Shown: piece after piece, positions 1 to 7,634 of the stretch | Layout of the letters: every line of letters begins with the position of its first letter | Numbering within the stretch: the stretch's first letter is position 1 | NCBI RefSeq assembly: GCF_014773395.1 | Contig: NZ_JACXAF010000009.1 | Location: forward strand, 62,001 to 126,000 | Direction: 5' to 3' | Source: Neiella litorisoli | Lineage (GTDB): Bacteria; Pseudomonadota; Gammaproteobacteria; Enterobacterales; Neiellaceae | DNA: 64,000 nucleotides | The notes under the pieces: model-generated | Databases searched by the model: none | The model's input: the letters and a program-made list of their open reading frames with translations, nothing else | Told to the model about the DNA's origin: nothing | Program-made: the position numbers and the translations under genes

Positions 1-395
1 TAGCTGTCGCAACCTTTCCCATGGTTTTCACAAATGTACGCCAGCCCGAAGCTGCGGCCACCATACAACTGCGCACTGTCCTTCAAGTGTGCTTTCCCGT
101 TGCAATAAGGGCACGTCAGGGTCAACTGAACAGGCACGGTCTTAAAGCCTGAACGGTAGTCATGCAGCAATCGCAACGAAAACCGGATATAAGCACGTTT
201 TAAGCCGCGCCCAAAGGTGTGCTCAATCCATTGCTGAATAGCGGGAACATCCAATCGATAGAGCAGCATGCTTGGGTGCGCCTCACAAATGGCGCGGAGC
301 GATTCGATGTACCGATAACGATCCACACGTTCCCATCCGCTGCGCTTGAGCTGCACGTTGATCACGTGCCAGATGTTCAATTCCCCAAGTTTCAT
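1..395 (-). CDS. DUF3268-like zinc-finger protein, partial at window edge
   Basis: The gene runs off the left edge; about 131 codons are visible from an ATG at 395 that is preceded by a clear GGAGG. The visible part has CPYC at residues 95-98, then a YGGRS segment at about 111-115 and further Cys/His residues at 122, 125 and 129. This layout resembles the zinc-finger region of DUF3268 proteins, whose function is unknown. It is the last visible gene of a minus-strand group that begins near 1993, 55 bp downstream of the nuclease gene. The C-terminus lies outside the window. Confidence 0.7.
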   Translation of the reverse strand, partial: MKLGELNIWHVINVQLKRSGWERVDRYRYIESLRAICEAHPSMLLYRLDVPAIQQWIEHTFGRGLKRAYIRFSLRLLHDYRSGFKTVPVQLTLTCPYCNGKAHLKDSAQLYGGRSFGLAYICENHGKGCDS

Positions 396-450
396 ACGCA
401 CCTCCGAAGTCAGTTTTCACGTTAACTCGGCTTTGATCTGCGGCAACCGG

Positions 451-1194
451 TTAATTCAACCGGCAACCTTTTGGAATAGACCAACTTGACGCTTGGCTTT
501 GCAATTTTTGATTTGGGCTCAGTGGAAATATCCACCCACTCTTTTTCTCAATGTCGAGGACAGACACTCGATATAAATCTGCATGTCTAGCAACCGGCCG
601 GTCGTCATTGGGCATCAGCCACGCTTGAGTTTGCCCGCCCTTTCGAACTAGCACCTTCCAAAGAAAGTCCGGCGTTGTGACACCATGACTTTCGATAAAG
701 TGATCATTGCTCGTATCTGTTCCCCATATCACACCGGAGTAAACGGTGATGGAACCTTCTTCTCGATAGCATTCTGTGATTTTTTCCAAGTGCCGCCAGA
801 GGCCACGTCGATTGAGTAGTGAGTTTTGCGGGACAATATTGGCCATCGTATTGCGCTCCCGCATTAACTCTTTGTTGTGATCAACAATATTCTGCTCTGC
901 GAGATGGCCGCGATCATATTTCGGCGCAGCTGATGCAGGTCGTTTGTAGGATTTAGTTGAGAGCTGGCGACACCTTTCTGGTAGTCGAATTTCATGGTGG
1001 AATGGGCGATACCTTGGTTCATCACCAGCATCGGGCTCAGCACGAAAATGAACAAACTCTGCCCCTCGATGCTCGCAGTTATACCCTACTTCAAAGCTAC
1101 CAAAGTCGAGGTAAATGATGTCGTCGCTTGGTCTAGCTACAGCACATGCGGCGAAAGCGGCTCCAGCAAGTACAATTAATTGGAAGCAATTCAT
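451..1194 (-). CDS. Secreted DNA/RNA non-specific endonuclease (NucA/Serratia nuclease family)
   Basis: The 247-residue protein starts with a typical signal peptide (hydrophobic residues 4-20, ending near AVA-R), so it is probably periplasmic or secreted. The DRGH signature of the betabetaalpha-Me non-specific nuclease family is at residues 94-97, with His97 as expected general base. It is followed by N-I-V-P-Q at 119-123, where Asn119 is the likely metal ligand, and by a W-R-H-L-E helix with Glu137. The family cleaves both DNA and RNA using one Mg ion. The start codon overlaps the stop of the upstream 55-residue membrane-protein gene in ATGA style, suggesting translational coupling. Whether it acts in nutrition, entry exclusion or competition cannot be told from sequence. 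Confidence 0.88.
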   Translation of the reverse strand: MNCFQLIVLAGAAFAACAVARPSDDIIYLDFGSFEVGYNCEHRGAEFVHFRAEPDAGDEPRYRPFHHEIRLPERCRQLSTKSYKRPASAAPKYDRGHLAEQNIVDHNKELMRERNTMANIVPQNSLLNRRGLWRHLEKITECYREEGSITVYSGVIWGTDTSNDHFIESHGVTTPDFLWKVLVRKGGQTQAWLMPNDDRPVARHADLYRVSVLDIEKKSGWIFPLSPNQKLQSQASSWSIPKGCRLN

Positions 1195-1358
1195 CCGTAG
1201 AAGAACCGTTTCCTATCGGCGTAGCTAGCCGTCCAAAACAACACTCCGAGCACCAATGGAACAATCGCTGTACCGGCGCTACCTGACAAGCCAGCGTTTA
1301 CCGCAACCGCAACAGCGGCAAACGCCAATATTTTTAGAATGAGCTGTAGACTTTCCAT
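1191..1358 (-). CDS. Small membrane protein, 55 aa
   Basis: I start this gene at the ATG at 1358, which has CAGGAG six bases upstream; a longer reading frame to 1529 has no support. The product is almost entirely hydrophobic with two likely membrane segments and a short basic tail (Y-A-D-R-K-R). It lies between a 130-residue hypothetical gene and the secreted nuclease, and its stop overlaps the nuclease start. No family recognised. Confidence 0.6.
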   Translation of the reverse strand: MESLQLILKILAFAAVAVAVNAGLSGSAGTAIVPLVLGVLFWTASYADRKRFFYG

Positions 1359-1386
1359 GAAGATCTCCTGCTTGTTGACAACCAGG

Positions 1387-1779
1387 CTACCGCGCTTTTG
1401 CTTCAGCGCAACGCATACGAAATCTGGGATGACTAACAACGCTCTCTCGCCAATCTGTAGCAACGAACGCAATTTCGTCTTCCTCGTAGTAAGTCGCACA
1501 GACATGGGCAGCAAACCCCAATAGTCCAATCATGCCCTGATCGGTTAACGCTTGGTGCCGAGCAATCAAAACCGTTCCAATTGGCACTTGCCAGAATAGG
1601 ATTTCACCATCGATATCCTGAGTTGCGCAGGTCGCCTGATCTGGCCATCTTCCCACGGCAATATCTACCATGGATTCAAGCGTCATATCCTTGGTGCAGG
1701 CAGGCTCACTCGTTATGTCAAGGTTGATCAAAATATCGCCCATTAGAACTCCGAGAACATTAACTTTCTCGAACATCAT
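1387..1779 (-). CDS. Hypothetical protein, about 130 aa
   Basis: The start is set at the double ATG at 1779/1776; a TTG extension to 1830 is possible but has no clear ribosome binding site. The protein is acidic, mixed alpha/beta in look, with no motif that I recognise. It is in line with the minus-strand nuclease group, with 28 bp to the next start. It could be a cytoplasmic partner of the neighbouring genes, but nothing in the sequence shows it. Confidence 0.5.
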   Translation of the reverse strand: MMFEKVNVLGVLMGDILINLDITSEPACTKDMTLESMVDIAVGRWPDQATCATQDIDGEILFWQVPIGTVLIARHQALTDQGMIGLLGFAAHVCATYYEEDEIAFVATDWRESVVSHPRFRMRCAEAKAR

Positions 1780-1804
1780 ACGGATCCGCCAACACCGAGT
1801 ACGG

Positions 1805-1993
1805 TCAGTTATGGGCTTGATTTGGCGCAATAGTCAGCCGAACCCTTTTGGGGTTGCTAATCCATTCCGTCTGCTTGCCGAGAGAAATGAATTTTGGCGC
1901 AAAAAAGTAAGTGATCACTACATCGTCGTTCACTGACATTATTGACGTGACTAGATTGTAGCAAGGTTGCGGGGCTTCCTCGCCATAATACAT
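1805..1993 (-). CDS. Possible small protein, 62 aa, back to back with the ligase gene
   Basis: The reading frame begins at an ATG at 1993 with TAGGAG six bases upstream. It would be the first gene of the minus-strand group. Its start lies only 26 bp from the ligase start on the other strand, and the two ribosome binding sites sit side by side, so each gene's promoter would have to lie inside the other gene. That crowding makes this call doubtful. No family recognised. Confidence 0.4.
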   Translation of the reverse strand: MYYGEEAPQPCYNLVTSIMSVNDDVVITYFFAPKFISLGKQTEWISNPKRVRLTIAPNQAHN

Positions 1994-2019
1994 TGAAACT
2001 CCTACTCGGAGGTTCATTT

Positions 2020-3903
2020 ATGCTATCAACACTACTATCGAAGCCCGTCTGCCAACTGACTGATCCGCAACTAGTCAATGTAATTACCCAACTCAACATC
2101 TCCTATCGCCGTGGTCAGCCATTGGTGTCCGATGATGAATTTGACCAAACTTATCTCAGTGAGCTTCGCAGTCGAAATCCTGAGCATGTATTGCTCCGCA
2201 CAGTCCAACCTGATGCCAGCGCAGCGGCATTGACCAGTAAAGGTCGTGTAGCCCACCCTGCCCCGATGCTTTCAACCAACAAGGCTTACACAGAAATGGA
2301 GTTGCGAGCATTCATTCAACGCTGTGAGCAGGCAGCAGGGCGATTAGCTATACAACCCAGCACATTACTCTATCGCATCACACCGAAGTTCGACGGTATT
2401 GCTATTCGCTTCAACGCCACTGAGAAAACGTTCACGACTCGCGGCGATGGCCTGCAAGGCAATGATGTTAGCCATTTGCTGAAACGCGGAGCAATCATTG
2501 TTGGTGATGCTTCACAAGACGGTGTGGGCGAGTTGGTTATCTCGACTGACTATTTTGAAAGCTCGGAGCTTTCGCAAATATTTGACCATCCTCGGAACAT
2601 GGTCGCAGGTATGGCTGCATCCGACACGATGAATGAACATGCCCAAAAGGTTCTAGCCGATGGCAAGTTGCATCTAGTTCTCTATCGAGACTGGGACGCG
2701 CCCACCCTCACCGCAGAGCAATTGTTGGCAGACTTCGGCTCGATTGAGCAATCCATGTACGACCAAAGCCCTTACCCGCTCGACGGAATCATTATTGAGG
2801 CCATTGATCCTGCCTTAAAATCTCAAATGGGACACAGTAGCCACCACCACCACTGGCAATTGGCTTTTAAACGTCACTCCGAAACTGCCGAAGTTCAAGT
2901 ACTGAACGTCACCTATCAGACGGGGCGCTCTGGTCGGGTATCTCCTGTGATTAACATTGAACCTACTGCATTATCGGGCTGCACCATCTCCAATGTCACA
3001 GGTCATCATGCCGGTCGAATCCGTAGCGAAGGCATTGGCCCTGGGGCAACTATCACTATTACGCGGCAAGGGCTGGTGATCCCCAAATTACTGCGGGTCA
3101 ATAAGCCAGTGGAGCCTATGTTGGTCGATAACTGCCCCGCCTGCGGTAGTGAGGTGCATTGGGAAAATGATTTTCTGGTTTGCCAAGGCGACAGTTGCTG
3201 CGCTCAAAAGGCTCGCGTTCTTCAGCACTTTGCTAAGACGGTCATGCTTGAGTACATCGGCCCTACTGCTGCCGAGCAGTTAGTTGCCGCGGGGGTAGAC
3301 TCGGTCGAAGCAATGCTCGACTGCAATGAGTCAACCTTGCTAAGAGCTGGCTTTGGTCACGGGCAAGCTGCAAACATATTGCAGGAGATCCAGCGATTGC
3401 TCAGCGAGCCGTTATCAGATCACTTGCTTTTAGCATCGTTGGGGATCAGTAAACTTGGTCGGGGGGCGAGCAAGAAGATATTGCTAGAGCATCCACTTGA
3501 TCATATACCTGCTATCACCGCCAATGAAATCGTCGCGATCCGAGGGTTTGAGCAAAAGTCTGCCAATATCATCCTCAGCGGTCTTTCAGCCAAACGCGAC
3601 ACGCTACGTTACCTACTTAGCGCAGGATTCAATCGAGTCGCTGTCAGTGCGCCTGTAGCCTCATCACATGCACTTTGTGGTGTACATGTGGTATTCACTG
3701 GCAAAATGGAGTCTCCTCGTTCCGACATGGAAGCGCAGGCAGCTGCATTTGGTGCCATTGTGCAGAAGTCCGTCAATAAGAAAACACAGCTATTGGTGAC
3801 TGGTGCGAATGTTGGTGCGGCTAAGTTGAATAAAGCCACGGAGCTTGGTATTGAGCAAGTTAGTGAACAGGCTTACCAAAAGAAATACGTAACAGCCCAA
3901 TAA
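2020..3903 (+). CDS. ligA: NAD-dependent DNA ligase (LigA family), 627 aa
   Basis: The start at 2020 has GGAGG nine bases upstream and is preferred to an upstream in-frame codon at 1993. The N-terminal Ia domain is recognisable (V-S-D-D-E-F-D at 36-42). The adenylation motif K-F-D-G is at 123-126 with Lys123 as the AMP-accepting residue, and TTRGDG at about 139-144. An OB-fold segment follows, then a four-cysteine zinc finger (C372, C375, C388, C393/394), helix-hairpin-helix repeats and a C-terminal BRCT domain with V-F-T-G-K. All domains of a bacterial LigA are present; it is a little shorter than the usual about 670 residues and quite divergent. It seals nicks using NAD. Chromosomes normally carry their own ligA, so a second, plasmid-borne copy beside the replication origin suggests a role in plasmid replication or conjugative DNA processing; that part is inference. 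Confidence 0.93.
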   Translation: MLSTLLSKPVCQLTDPQLVNVITQLNISYRRGQPLVSDDEFDQTYLSELRSRNPEHVLLRTVQPDASAAALTSKGRVAHPAPMLSTNKAYTEMELRAFIQRCEQAAGRLAIQPSTLLYRITPKFDGIAIRFNATEKTFTTRGDGLQGNDVSHLLKRGAIIVGDASQDGVGELVISTDYFESSELSQIFDHPRNMVAGMAASDTMNEHAQKVLADGKLHLVLYRDWDAPTLTAEQLLADFGSIEQSMYDQSPYPLDGIIIEAIDPALKSQMGHSSHHHHWQLAFKRHSETAEVQVLNVTYQTGRSGRVSPVINIEPTALSGCTISNVTGHHAGRIRSEGIGPGATITITRQGLVIPKLLRVNKPVEPMLVDNCPACGSEVHWENDFLVCQGDSCCAQKARVLQHFAKTVMLEYIGPTAAEQLVAAGVDSVEAMLDCNESTLLRAGFGHGQAANILQEIQRLLSEPLSDHLLLASLGISKLGRGASKKILLEHPLDHIPAITANEIVAIRGFEQKSANIILSGLSAKRDTLRYLLSAGFNRVAVSAPVASSHALCGVHVVFTGKMESPRSDMEAQAAAFGAIVQKSVNKKTQLLVTGANVGAAKLNKATELGIEQVSEQAYQKKYVTAQ

Positions 3904-3987
3904 TCCTGAGCTGCTCAAAAGATGGCTGCATCGCTAACTTGCTCTTTTCAATTAAGTTCGCGATTGCAGTCCCAGATTAAGCAGAGG

Positions 3988-4010
3988 TTATCCACAAAAA
4001 TTGTGGATTA
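3988..4010 (+). promoter_or_regulatory. Inverted pair of DnaA boxes
   Basis: TTATCCACA at 3988-3996 matches the consensus DnaA box exactly. TGTGGATTA at 4002-4010 is an inverted box with one mismatch. The pair opens the origin region. Confidence 0.75.
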
Positions 4011-4140
4011 GTTTTTAACTGAAGGACGTTCGAATTACTATTCGCAGGATCTTAAATTCTGGTTGGGTTTGTTTGTCTTTTAAAACAAAAAACAAAAACC
4101 TTGCTTGGTGCTGTGGTCAACGTGGGTAACTGCGAAGCCG

Positions 4141-4157
4141 TTATCCACTTGTCCACA
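4141..4157 (+). promoter_or_regulatory. Tandem DnaA-like boxes
   Basis: TTATCCACT (4141-4149) and TTGTCCACA (4149-4157) are two overlapping one-mismatch DnaA boxes in the same orientation, directly before the AT-rich stretch. Confidence 0.65.
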
Positions 4158-4334
4158 GTAACTATTAAGATTTATTTAACTATTGATCTATAAGTAAAGT
4201 ATTAACCTATGTATCTATTAAAACTATAGGCGTGGTAACTGACTGGTTTTAATAGGTTTATTTTCATTTCCATTACACTATTACGGCATTCATGATCGTT
4301 GGCATGGCGTTGATGATCGCTGAGCTGGTTCTGC

Positions 4335-5630
4335 TGATCGATTTGCCGTTAACCTGATCGATTCAACGGTGTCGGTGATCGCTTTAGCGGTGATTAAACA
4401 TCGGTATTACGGCATTGGGATAACACTTTTCCGGTGCATGGCCGTTAATTGGATCACGTCGATAATGGCTTTGTTAGCGCGGCATCTTGATTGGCCACCA
4501 AGAGTATATCTCAGAGCTGTTCAGAACGCAGAAGAGCTGCTTTTCACGCTGTTAGGAGGAAGATTCCAATCGTATGATCCCAATCCCGGCTCCGTGATCA
4601 CTTTTGCGGTATCTCGCACCTCTAAATAATGAATTCCGGCATGGTGATCTCTATTCCGGTATAAGTCCCATCAAAATCGTGAATTCCGGCCAAGTGATCG
4701 ACTTTACGGCCAATGGTTAAGTGACTTTACGCGAGTACGAACTGTACCTGTGTGCTTTTCTCGCTGATATCGAACGGTTTTATCTCTATCACTCATTGTA
4801 TTCGACTGAAGCAAGCGTGCGATCTGGCCAGAAATTGTTATTTTCGCTCTTTATCAATGTGTTAGATGATGGTCAGCTCTTGGCAACAGCTGCGCATCAA
4901 CTACCGAAGGCATGGCAATAGAGCAGTAATTATCATTAGTTACAGTAGGTTATGTGTCTCGTACAACAGCTGCTTTAGTAGGTTGTTCAGCGACATCTTG
5001 CTGTAGCAGTGATCATTATTCCGGTGTATGGCCGGAATAGTGATCAGCCGATGCGATATTTCTAGAGTGGTGCTGCGTTTCAAGTCATTATAGAGCCCTT
5101 AGTAGTAGAAAATTGACCCTTATTACAGTGAGATAGGTATCTCTCCCTCATTCCTGATCGCTTTTCCGGCCAAATGGCACAAGCTTCATCAGTAAATAAC
5201 ATTTTCCGTTATCCTGATCCATTTTACGGTATGAAATACACTATTCCGGTTTCATGATCGCTATTCCGTTGATAAATACAGTTTTCCGGCCTAATGATCT
5301 ATTTGTCGGCCAAGGTGATTATTATTTGGCCGTTCGCTTTGCTGTTTTGGGGCGGTTTTTCGGTTTGACGAGCGGTTAACTGACTTGAAGCGCGTTTATT
5401 GGATGAAATTCATTCAAACTTGGCGTGGCGTGATCCCTTATCCGGCCATGTGATCATGTTTCCGGTATTAAAAACGCTCGAAATAATGAAATGCGGCCCG
5501 AAGATCGGTTTTCCGGTGAAATTAAGCCGGAAATAACAATTTCCGTTGCATGGATCGTTTTTACGGTAATTCTGCTTAATTAGCCGGTATTGCTGATCGC
5601 TTTACCGGCATTCTAAGGTTGAAGGCAAAA
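4335..5630 (+). repeat. Iteron field A (core T-G-A-T-C-n6-TTCCGG, about 22-bp spacing)
   Basis: Dozens of imperfect copies of a short unit, typically TGATCGCTATTCCGGT, occur at intervals of about 22 bp, many but not all in the same orientation. They form blocks at about 4335-4710, 5010-5050, 5145-5360 and 5435-5630, separated by non-repeated DNA. Such iterons are the usual binding sites of Rep_3 initiators, which fits the adjacent rep gene. The number is high for an iteron plasmid, which suggests strong copy-number control by titration and handcuffing (inference). Confidence 0.85.
5010..5046. repeat. Inverted pair of iterons
   Basis: TGATCATTATTCCGG is followed after seven bases by CCGGAATAGTGATCA, its reverse complement with one mismatch. 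Inverted half-iterons are typical binding sites for Rep dimers, which repress; here the pair lies 1.7 kb downstream of the rep start, so its role is open. Confidence 0.7.
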
Positions 5631-5653
5631 AAGGCGTGCGATTTTCGCGGGGG

Positions 5654-6742
5654 TTAATAGTCGTCTGCGTTGATGTCTTTTTGTAGCTCTGCAACTTTTT
5701 CCAAAAGCTTATCGACATCTTCAGTACTCGTGGTTTCTTCATTGGAAGCTTCTTCAGCCGTGCGCTTTGCAATAGCTTGTGTGATTGCTTCCACTTTGTC
5801 CTCTTTGCCCAGGTACTTATAGGCAGATAGCAGTTGCTCTAGTTCGTCTATCTCTAAACGCTCTTTCTTGAGTGTGCGTTTATTGATTTCAAGCTCTCTG
5901 ATGAGTCTAAGCGCTTCCTCTTGGTTGAGGCCTGCCACTGGATCTTTGGCCAACCAACGGTATAAAAACTCAATTTCAATGATGGTGTTGCCATCTTTTC
6001 TAACTCGATACCCCACGTTGCCTGTCTCATCATCCTTTAGAAATAGGATTTCTTTGGATGTACGAGGGTTCGTGCTGATCTCGGTAATGCTGTCCCGAAT
6101 ACAACGGGCCATCACAACGCCATTATTGGCATATGACTTTTTCTTAAGGTTGCCCTGCTGATCGAGTAAACCAAACATACCGCGCAATTCGTTTAGCTTG
6201 ACGGGCTTCATCGACGTGCCGCCAGTCTTGAAGCGACTGAGGATCTCATACAGCTTTTTGCTATGTTCGCGGTTTAGGCCAAAAAAGTTCTTGGCAGTAA
6301 TAAGCGCAAAACCCTGCTGGTAGCTGACATATTCCTGCTTCAATTCATCGTTCGGTACCATCACCAGTTTGGCGTGCTTGTACTTAATTCGCTTAAAGTA
6401 ACCGGCATAATCGAACTCGGTGACCCCGTTTTCACCTACATTACGGACACCAATACTACGTTTAGATAGTCTGTCAGCAACAGGACTCAGCGTATCGGCA
6501 ACATGACTAGAGTCCATGTCAAACCAGTCTGCTAGCTGATGGCAACTAAATTCATACCGTGGCGTCCCTTGGGCCCAATCAGTCTCCTTCATGTGAGCCA
6601 TCATCAAACCGAATACATCTTGTTCTTTAGCGCTGAGATCTTGTCGTGCAAAGACCAGTTGATGTCCTTTTTTGATGTGCGTCGGAAGGTTGCCAGATGT
6701 TTGGGCGACGATGCCGTCCATGGTTTGATCAGTGTCTTTCAT
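5654..6742 (-). CDS. Replication initiator protein (Rep_3 / RepB superfamily)
   Basis: The protein has the winged-helix layout of Rep_3 initiators: an N-terminal WH1 with D-L-S-A-K-E-Q-D-V-F, an N-L-N-R-E-H-S-K-K-L-Y-E motif typical of the second half, and WH2 with N-E-L-R-G-M-F-G. A charged C-terminal tail (about the last 70 residues) is extra and probably coiled. I start at ATG 6742 (362 aa); a TTG at 6778 would add 12 residues. The protein binds the iterons on both sides of its gene, opens the origin and loads the host helicase. The iterons at 6785-6985 cover its promoter, so it is likely to repress its own transcription. Confidence 0.9.
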   Translation of the reverse strand: MKDTDQTMDGIVAQTSGNLPTHIKKGHQLVFARQDLSAKEQDVFGLMMAHMKETDWAQGTPRYEFSCHQLADWFDMDSSHVADTLSPVADRLSKRSIGVRNVGENGVTEFDYAGYFKRIKYKHAKLVMVPNDELKQEYVSYQQGFALITAKNFFGLNREHSKKLYEILSRFKTGGTSMKPVKLNELRGMFGLLDQQGNLKKKSYANNGVVMARCIRDSITEISTNPRTSKEILFLKDDETGNVGYRVRKDGNTIIEIEFLYRWLAKDPVAGLNQEEALRLIRELEINKRTLKKERLEIDELEQLLSAYKYLGKEDKVEAITQAIAKRTAEEASNEETTSTEDVDKLLEKVAELQKDINADDY

Positions 6743-6784
6743 TTTTCCGATTTCTTGTCTTGCCAAAGAAAGGTTCAAGCTATA

Positions 6785-6985
6785 ACAAATTCCGGCGTAT
6801 TCCTACTGGCAAATAACAAATAATTGTTGATTAGGTCGCGGAATTGTTATTTTTAGCCTTATTTGGGCCGGAATGCATTATTTCGGGCCGGAACGCGTTA
6901 TTTTTATGCCGATAATGTGTATTTGTAGCGAGATAGCCGGAATACTGTGATTTGCCTCCCACTCTGGCCGGTTTTTGTTATTTCG
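6785..6985 (-). repeat. Iteron field B upstream of rep, with rep promoter
   Basis: Units of the form GCCGGAA-n4-TTATTT recur at 20-22 bp intervals (for example about 6868, 6888 and 6909, then further copies near 6939 and 6968). The core is the reverse complement of the cores in field A. Position directly before the rep start suggests autoregulation. The remaining bases up to 7059 hold no gene and include a TTGCGG box at 7012. Confidence 0.75.
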
Positions 6986-7059
6986 TGGGGCCATAGAGGT
7001 GTTGCGGTCGCTGATAACTGTGGAAGCCTGTTATCAGTCAGAGTAGTGCCGGAGTATCT

Positions 7060-7545
7060 ATGAGGCAGGCAACCCAATACACCATACCCTCTCAGTTGAA
7101 ACGTTTGTTTGGCAATGATTACGTGGCTTCGTCGAGGTCACCTATTGTGTCGGGTGACGCTACGCGAATCGCATCGCTTCGTCCGCAATTGCCCAATGAG
7201 CGGCGCGTGCTTGTCGATATCTGCTTCAAACAGGGCTGGCGCTACTGCATCTCCGTGGCTAATACTGACACGAAACATGGTTTTACCCTGTGGATTGGTC
7301 CATCAAAAATGGCGACTGTATTAGCCTTGCGTGTGGCCTATGAGACTCGGCGTGGGACGATTAACTTGTACTCTACCTCACAATTCCCAATTCTTGGCTT
7401 TCGAAATCCATCAAACTCCATGGGATATGTTTTAGGCGGTTCATTGTCATTGTCTCAGCAACTCATGCATGCCAATAGCTGCGGCGACTTATTCTTGGCT
7501 GATGTCGTTGAATCGAAACATGTCGAAGTGCTCTTTATCTGTTAA
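7060..7545 (+). CDS. Hypothetical protein, 161 aa
   Basis: The ATG at 7060 has CCGGAG with a five-base spacer upstream. The protein is a mixed alpha/beta chain without signal peptide or membrane segment. I recognise no family. It is the first gene of a plus-strand run (7060-10688) that continues with a CoiA-like nuclease gene 89 bp downstream. Confidence 0.6.
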   Translation: MRQATQYTIPSQLKRLFGNDYVASSRSPIVSGDATRIASLRPQLPNERRVLVDICFKQGWRYCISVANTDTKHGFTLWIGPSKMATVLALRVAYETRRGTINLYSTSQFPILGFRNPSNSMGYVLGGSLSLSQQLMHANSCGDLFLADVVESKHVEVLFIC

Positions 7546-7634
7546 TTGCTGCGGCGTATCATGGCATGCAGCGGTGCCCGGACAGTTACCCGACTCTTCC
7601 GGCAAGCATATTTAGTCGTTGTAGTAAGGATGCT

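Larger units (their letters stand above)
3904..5653 (+). other. Replication origin region (oriV), non-coding
   Basis: This 1.75-kb stretch has no convincing gene. In order it holds paired DnaA boxes (3988-4010 and 4141-4157), an AT-rich stretch (about 4040-4260) with poly-A and TTTATTTAA-like tracts that could be the unwinding element, and a long field of short repeats with core TATTCCGG or TTTTCCGG (about 4335-4710 and 5010-5630). Two open frames inside (86 and 66 codons) lack good start sites and the first runs through iteron DNA. The initiator gene lies next to it on the minus strand and reads away from the right-hand side. Confidence 0.85.

Noticed and set aside
4369-4629. 86-codon open frame in the origin region
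   Set aside because: It runs through iteron repeats, has no ribosome binding site and does not read like a protein.
4721-4921. 66-codon open frame from a GTG between iteron blocks
   Set aside because: No ribosome binding site; it fills a spacer without iterons, so a gene remnant cannot be excluded, but support is too weak.
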